From Paraburkholderia tuberum STM678 (GTDB taxonomy: Bacteria; Pseudomonadota; Gammaproteobacteria; Burkholderiales; Burkholderiaceae): DNA of 34,778 bases. The notes beneath the pieces are model-generated. The model saw only the letters and a program-made list of their open reading frames with translations, ran no database searches and had not been told where the DNA came from. The stretch's first letter is position 1, and the number at the start of each line of letters is the position of its first letter. Shown piece by piece: positions 32,104 to 34,778 of this stretch. The DNA is taken from positions 1 through 34,778 of the forward strand of contig NZ_CADFGP010000068.1 in NCBI RefSeq assembly GCF_902833905.1, read 5' to 3'. A program made the translations under genes and the position numbers.

Positions 32104-32507
32104 AAAATATCGGCGCCCGCCGAATTCGCGAATGAATGCCGTGCGGATTCCTTCGATACCAATCCTGAACGGCGCGCATTCCTTCACAACGGTAACAGAC
32201 GTTTTCGTTTTGCGGCTTTCGTTTGCTGCGGTTTTCGTGGCTTGAGGCTTCACTTCGCCGACCTTCGTAACGTCCGGCTTTTGCACATTTGCGTTTTGAA
32301 CGTTCGTTGCGGCTGCATCTTCGCGTTCTTTTTTGTCGCTTTGATTCGCATTCTTTACATTGTGTGTTGCGCCGGTAATCGTTGCGGCGTGGTTCTGTTT
32401 TCCCCACAAATCGGCCCCATACTCATATTCGCCGTGATCTTTCGCGATCAATTGCACTTGCCTCTGTCGGCTCGATACGCGGATGCAGATCAAACTGACG
32501 TATATCT
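32104..32507. other. 404-nt AT-richer stretch without a supportable gene
   Basis: Lies between the TetR stop and the target duplication of the insertion sequence. Composition changes visibly: more A and T than the catabolic cluster. A minus-strand frame across it (containing AKDHGEYEYGADLWGK and NANQSDKKEREDAAAT) has protein-like Lys/Asn/Gln/Ala composition. It has no start with a ribosome-binding site and runs on antisense into the TetR gene. It may be a fragment of a gene from a transferred island. No terminator for TetR is obvious. Confidence 0.4.
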
Positions 32508-32515
32508 TAAAAATT
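32508..32515. repeat. Target site duplication, left copy
   Basis: TAAAAATT, identical to 34240-34247. An 8-bp duplication is the usual size for ISL3-family insertion. Confidence 0.9.
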
Positions 32516-32540
32516 GGTTCGTCAGTAGAAACTATGGGTG
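32516..32540 (+). repeat. Left terminal inverted repeat of the ISL3 element
   Basis: Starts GGTTCGTCAG and ends CTATGGGTG. It pairs with the right end at 19 of 25 positions. The transposase stop codon (32522-32524) lies inside this repeat. Confidence 0.9.
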
Positions 32541-33769
32541 CATGGAGGCTCGGGAAGTTTTCCAAGTGCATGATAAAGCGCGATTTCTGTCGCCCTGAAG
32601 GTTCGGAAGCCGTACGCTTTTCTCATGGTCACTTTCGCTTTGTTGTTCAATCCCTCGACCACCCCGCTGGAGAACTGTTTTCTTGCCCGGAAATAGTTGA
32701 GGATCAGCTCCCGGTGGGAGCGCACCGTGCGGGCAAACTTCTTTATTGGTTCGATGCGTGAACGCATGACGTCGGTGCACCATTGATCAAGGAATTTGCC
32801 CGCCCACGTCGGGGAGCTATAGTCCCAGAGTTGCTGGAACTCTTCCTTGAGCAACCACGCGCGTACGGTGCGCAGATTGTATTGAAGGACGTCTTTGAGG
32901 CGGGTGCGTTGCTTGCCGGTGAGATTCTCGCGGCGCTTGAGCAGGCACCAACGCGATTTCTTCAGCACCGGCTCGTAACCATCGCGAGTCATGCGCCGGG
33001 CCTCGTCCGCACGAACTTCGTCGATCGCCTTGTTCATCTTCGCGACGATGTGGAAGCGATCGAGGATATTCAGTGCATTGGGGCAATGACGCTCAATCAT
33101 TTCGAGATAAGGCTTCCACATGTCCGAACACACGAATTCAACCTTCTCACACAGCTCCTGTCCGATCATGGCAAAGAACTTCGCAAAGCTTTCCTTCGTG
33201 CGCTCCTGTCCGACCCAGAGCAGTCGCGTGCACCCGGCCTCGATCTGGTAGACGAGCGTGAGGTAATTGTGTCCTTTCCCATACTGGATCTCATCGACAC
33301 CGAAAGCGCTGATCGTTCCGAGTTCCCGGTGATCCAGCCCCCACTCGACAACCCATTGCACTGCGTTGAAGACCTTCTCCCAACTGGTTCGAAAGCTGAG
33401 TGCGGTTTCTTTCCAGGACAACTTGCGAGCCCATTGCGCCAGGAAGATCATGTAAGCGCGGGTGAGCGTGTGCTTGCCATTGGCCCACGGCAAAGCTTCG
33501 ACCTTCACGCCACAGGTACGACAATCGACGCGCCGCATGGTATAGAGCAGATACACGGCAAAGCCCCAGACGGGGATAAACTCGAAGCGGTGCTGCGTGA
33601 GCGAGTCGTAACCCCGCGCAGGCTGGTTACAGCATGAGCAAATCGGCTTCGAACCCTTGCGCGGCCGAACGTCGATCTCGATGGATTGGGTTGCCTCGCA
33701 CAGCCGTGCACCTTCATATACAAAGCCGGGAAAATGATGACAGGCGTTAAGCAGACGGGTCAGCAACAT
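32522..33769 (-). CDS. ISL3 family transposase
   Basis: 415 aa from ATG 33769. An N-terminal zinc-finger-like part has CSCCNQPARGYDSL and VDCRTCGVKVEAL. A helix-turn-helix-like segment (RKLSWKETALSFRTSWEKVF) follows. The DDE catalytic core comes next: ISAFGVDEIQYGKGHNYLTL, VEFVCSDMWKPYLEMI, ALNILDRFHIVAKMNKAIDE, and later SSGVVEGLNNKAKVTMRKAY with the catalytic Glu. The order matches ISL3 transposases and the reading frame is intact. An ATG 13 codons upstream (33808) is an alternative start. The usual start codon overlaps the start of the divergent accessory gene by 2 nt. Confidence 0.92.
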   Translation of the reverse strand: MLLTRLLNACHHFPGFVYEGARLCEATQSIEIDVRPRKGSKPICSCCNQPARGYDSLTQHRFEFIPVWGFAVYLLYTMRRVDCRTCGVKVEALPWANGKHTLTRAYMIFLAQWARKLSWKETALSFRTSWEKVFNAVQWVVEWGLDHRELGTISAFGVDEIQYGKGHNYLTLVYQIEAGCTRLLWVGQERTKESFAKFFAMIGQELCEKVEFVCSDMWKPYLEMIERHCPNALNILDRFHIVAKMNKAIDEVRADEARRMTRDGYEPVLKKSRWCLLKRRENLTGKQRTRLKDVLQYNLRTVRAWLLKEEFQQLWDYSSPTWAGKFLDQWCTDVMRSRIEPIKKFARTVRSHRELILNYFRARKQFSSGVVEGLNNKAKVTMRKAYGFRTFRATEIALYHALGKLPEPPCTHSFY

Positions 33770-34199
33770 GGTAAGAAAGCTCAGAACCGGCAAGGACAAA
33801 GCCGCCATTGTCACCGAACAGCAAGCGCTCGCGCTGTACGTCCCAGATCTGCATAACTGGCCTGCGTCGTGGCGAGTCGACGATGAGGATATTTCGACTG
33901 GACGGGAAATCGTTGCCATACTCACGCCTTTCCTTGAGCATCTCCTGACCTTGGGATACGCACGCAAGACATTGCTTCGGCACCGCGATCACATTTGGAT
34001 GCTCGGCGGCGAAATGATTCGACGCCGCCATGAAAATCCTGATCGCCTTGCCATCCCGGCGGAAACCCTCCTGGACGAACTCATCGAAGAAGATGGCGGC
34101 CCCCTCATTTGGCCAGCTATCTCCGAGTCAGAACAGGATTCCTTTGATGCAACATGTCGCAAGCTCTATCAGTATCGGAATCGAGCTTCACCTGGCTAG
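33768..34199 (+). CDS. Accessory protein of the ISL3 element, integrase-N-terminus-like
   Basis: A 143-aa soluble protein inside the insertion sequence, divergent from the transposase. It contains a helical part (EIVAILTPFLEHLLTLGYAR, KTLLRHRDHIWMLGGEMIRR) and an acidic end (ETLLDELIEEDGGPLIWPAI, DSFDATCRKLYQYRN). The helical part loosely recalls the SAM-like N-terminal domain of tyrosine recombinases, but there is no catalytic domain. It has no named function that I know. Its ATG (33768) shares two bases with the transposase ATG on the other strand, so each promoter must lie inside the other gene or a start is misplaced. It ends just before the right inverted repeat. Confidence 0.65.
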   Translation: MVRKLRTGKDKAAIVTEQQALALYVPDLHNWPASWRVDDEDISTGREIVAILTPFLEHLLTLGYARKTLLRHRDHIWMLGGEMIRRRHENPDRLAIPAETLLDELIEEDGGPLIWPAISESEQDSFDATCRKLYQYRNRASPG

Positions 34200-34214
34200 C
34201 CGCGCACAATAATT

Positions 34215-34239
34215 CACCCACAGATTCCGCCGACGATCC
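34215..34239 (-). repeat. Right terminal inverted repeat of the ISL3 element
   Basis: Reads CACCCACAGATTCC then GCCGACGATCC on the plus strand, the inverted counterpart of the left end. Confidence 0.9.
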
Positions 34240-34247
34240 TAAAAATT
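34240..34247. repeat. Target site duplication, right copy
   Basis: TAAAAATT, identical to the left copy at 32508-32515. Confidence 0.9.
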
Positions 34248-34306
34248 GCGGGCAGCCAGATGATCTGGTGTAATCGTTGGTTCGTACAACCAATGAGGAA
34301 AAGACG

Positions 34307-34708
34307 ATGGTGTGGATTTACAAGCATGAGAGCCACTTGTTGTATCACAACGACAAATTAATCACGGATAAGGGATATTCCGGCAAGGGAGAGCACAAGA
34401 ATAAACACAGTAGCCAGTATGTCCGCGACTGGGGACCAATCCCCGTTGGCCTGTATGAAATTACGGCACCGTTTCCGCACCCTAAAACTGGACCGTTCTC
34501 GATGCGGCTTAACCCGGTTTGCGGAACGTGCTTAGGCGAACGTTCCGCCTTCATGATCCACGGCGACAGCCAGACCGATCCCGGCAACGCGTCAAATGGA
34601 TGTATCGTTCTGCACTTGCCATACCGCAAGCAAATCTGGAACAGTGGCGACAGAATGCTTAGGGCAACGCTGATTAAGTCCACCGAATGTGCGCCTCAAG
34701 CGTTATAG
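34307..34708 (+). CDS. Tlde1-like (DUF2778) L,D-transpeptidase-type effector
   Basis: 133 aa. The family pattern is clear: an N-terminal MVWIYKHESHLLYHND, then KGYSGKGEHKNKHSS, RDWGPIPVGLYEI, and the active-site region FMIHGDSQTDPGNASNGCIV (His85, Cys99, Asn-Gly-Cys instead of the common Ser/Thr-His-Gly-Cys). Tlde1 proteins are type VI secretion effectors that act on peptidoglycan stem peptides in the target periplasm. There is no signal peptide, as expected for a secretion-system effector. GAGGAA lies 6 nt before ATG 34307. No immunity gene, VgrG or PAAR gene is visible, and the downstream neighbour seems to be an insertion sequence. Delivery by type VI secretion is by family analogy. Confidence 0.8.
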   Translation: MVWIYKHESHLLYHNDKLITDKGYSGKGEHKNKHSSQYVRDWGPIPVGLYEITAPFPHPKTGPFSMRLNPVCGTCLGERSAFMIHGDSQTDPGNASNGCIVLHLPYRKQIWNSGDRMLRATLIKSTECAPQAL

Positions 34709-34739
34709 AGCGCACAGGAAACGACAAACGCAAAACACG

Positions 34740-34778
34740 ATGAAGCAACAAACGCTCGCGATGGCCGCAGATCAAGGT
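34740..34778 (+). CDS. 5' end of an IS5-family transposase (partial)
   Basis: Only 13 codons are in the window: MKQQTLAMAADQG. From memory, this is the usual start of Burkholderiales IS5-family transposases. It begins 31 nt after the effector stop codon, so the insertion sequence's left end should lie in 34709-34739, although I could not identify a terminal repeat. The rest of the gene lies beyond the window. Confidence 0.55.
   Translation, partial: MKQQTLAMAADQG

Larger units (their letters stand above)
32516..34239 (-). mobile_element. Complete ISL3-family insertion sequence
   Basis: A 1724-bp element. Terminal inverted repeats of 25 bp occupy 32516-32540 and 34215-34239 and match at 19 of 25 positions. 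Both begin GG and end TGGGTG when read inward. An exact 8-bp direct repeat (TAAAAATT) flanks the element, so the boundaries are certain. It carries a full ISL3 transposase on the minus strand and a divergent accessory gene. Intact ends, intact transposase and a perfect target duplication point to a recent, probably still mobile insertion. Confidence 0.92.

Noticed and set aside
31858..32571. Minus-strand frame from the insertion sequence into the TetR gene
   Set aside because: Part of it looks protein-like, but there is no credible start and it would run antisense through most of the TetR ligand domain. Kept only as a possible fragment in 32104-32507.
1..34778. tRNA, rRNA, CRISPR array or prophage attachment site
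   Set aside because: No cloverleaf with a tRNA-type TTCGA arm, no rRNA segment and no regularly spaced repeats were found on reading both strands.

Overview
The window looks like chromosome from a Burkholderiales betaproteobacterium, most likely Paraburkholderia or a close relative. The DNA is GC-rich by eye. Many families are common in that group: a phasin, DUF1840 and DUF6496 proteins, a DUF4410 lipoprotein, a TonB-dependent siderophore receptor and a MocR regulator facing an omega-amino acid aminotransferase. No rRNA, tRNA or CRISPR array was seen.

Layout. Positions 1-5.7 kb hold a phasin with a clear terminator, small or envelope proteins, a DUF4410 lipoprotein, a single-domain response regulator and a siderophore receptor behind a strong Fur-box-like palindrome. 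Positions 5.7-10.5 kb form a stress-type cluster: a universal stress protein, a 45-aa protein, DUF1840 and secreted small proteins, a decayed HPP/CBS membrane protein, a MarR regulator and a ClC-CBS chloride-channel protein. A related dyad (core TCA-N5-TGA, flanked by TATA-rich arms) precedes each transcription unit, suggesting one small regulon. Positions 10.5-16.9 kb carry a SUEL-lectin-like secreted protein, a GltI-like binding protein, a LysE/RhtB exporter, the MocR/aminotransferase pair, a histone-like DUF6496 protein and a small conserved protein.

The most striking part is 17.0-32.1 kb. Eleven genes on the minus strand, several with overlapping stops and starts, lie opposite a divergent TetR regulator. 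In transcription order they are: a 6-hydroxynicotinate-reductase-like Fe-S protein, a UPF0280 protein, two AA_synth (PF06684) paralogues, a fused LivH-LivM permease, LivG, LivF, an enamidase-like amidohydrolase, a 2Fe-2S subunit, a molybdenum hydroxylase fused to a three-haem cytochrome c tail, and a Liv-type binding protein. Together they read as uptake plus hydroxylation, reduction and hydrolysis of an N-heterocyclic acid. Nicotinate is the leading candidate. This would be a NicAB-like entry step joined to Eubacterium barkeri-type reductive steps, with two protein families of unknown role built in.

The right end is mobile. A complete ISL3-family element (32516-34239) has imperfect 25-bp terminal inverted repeats and an exact 8-bp target duplication (TAAAAATT). 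Next comes a lone Tlde1/DUF2778-type L,D-transpeptidase-like effector with no visible immunity partner, then the first codons of what looks like an IS5-family transposase, cut by the window end.
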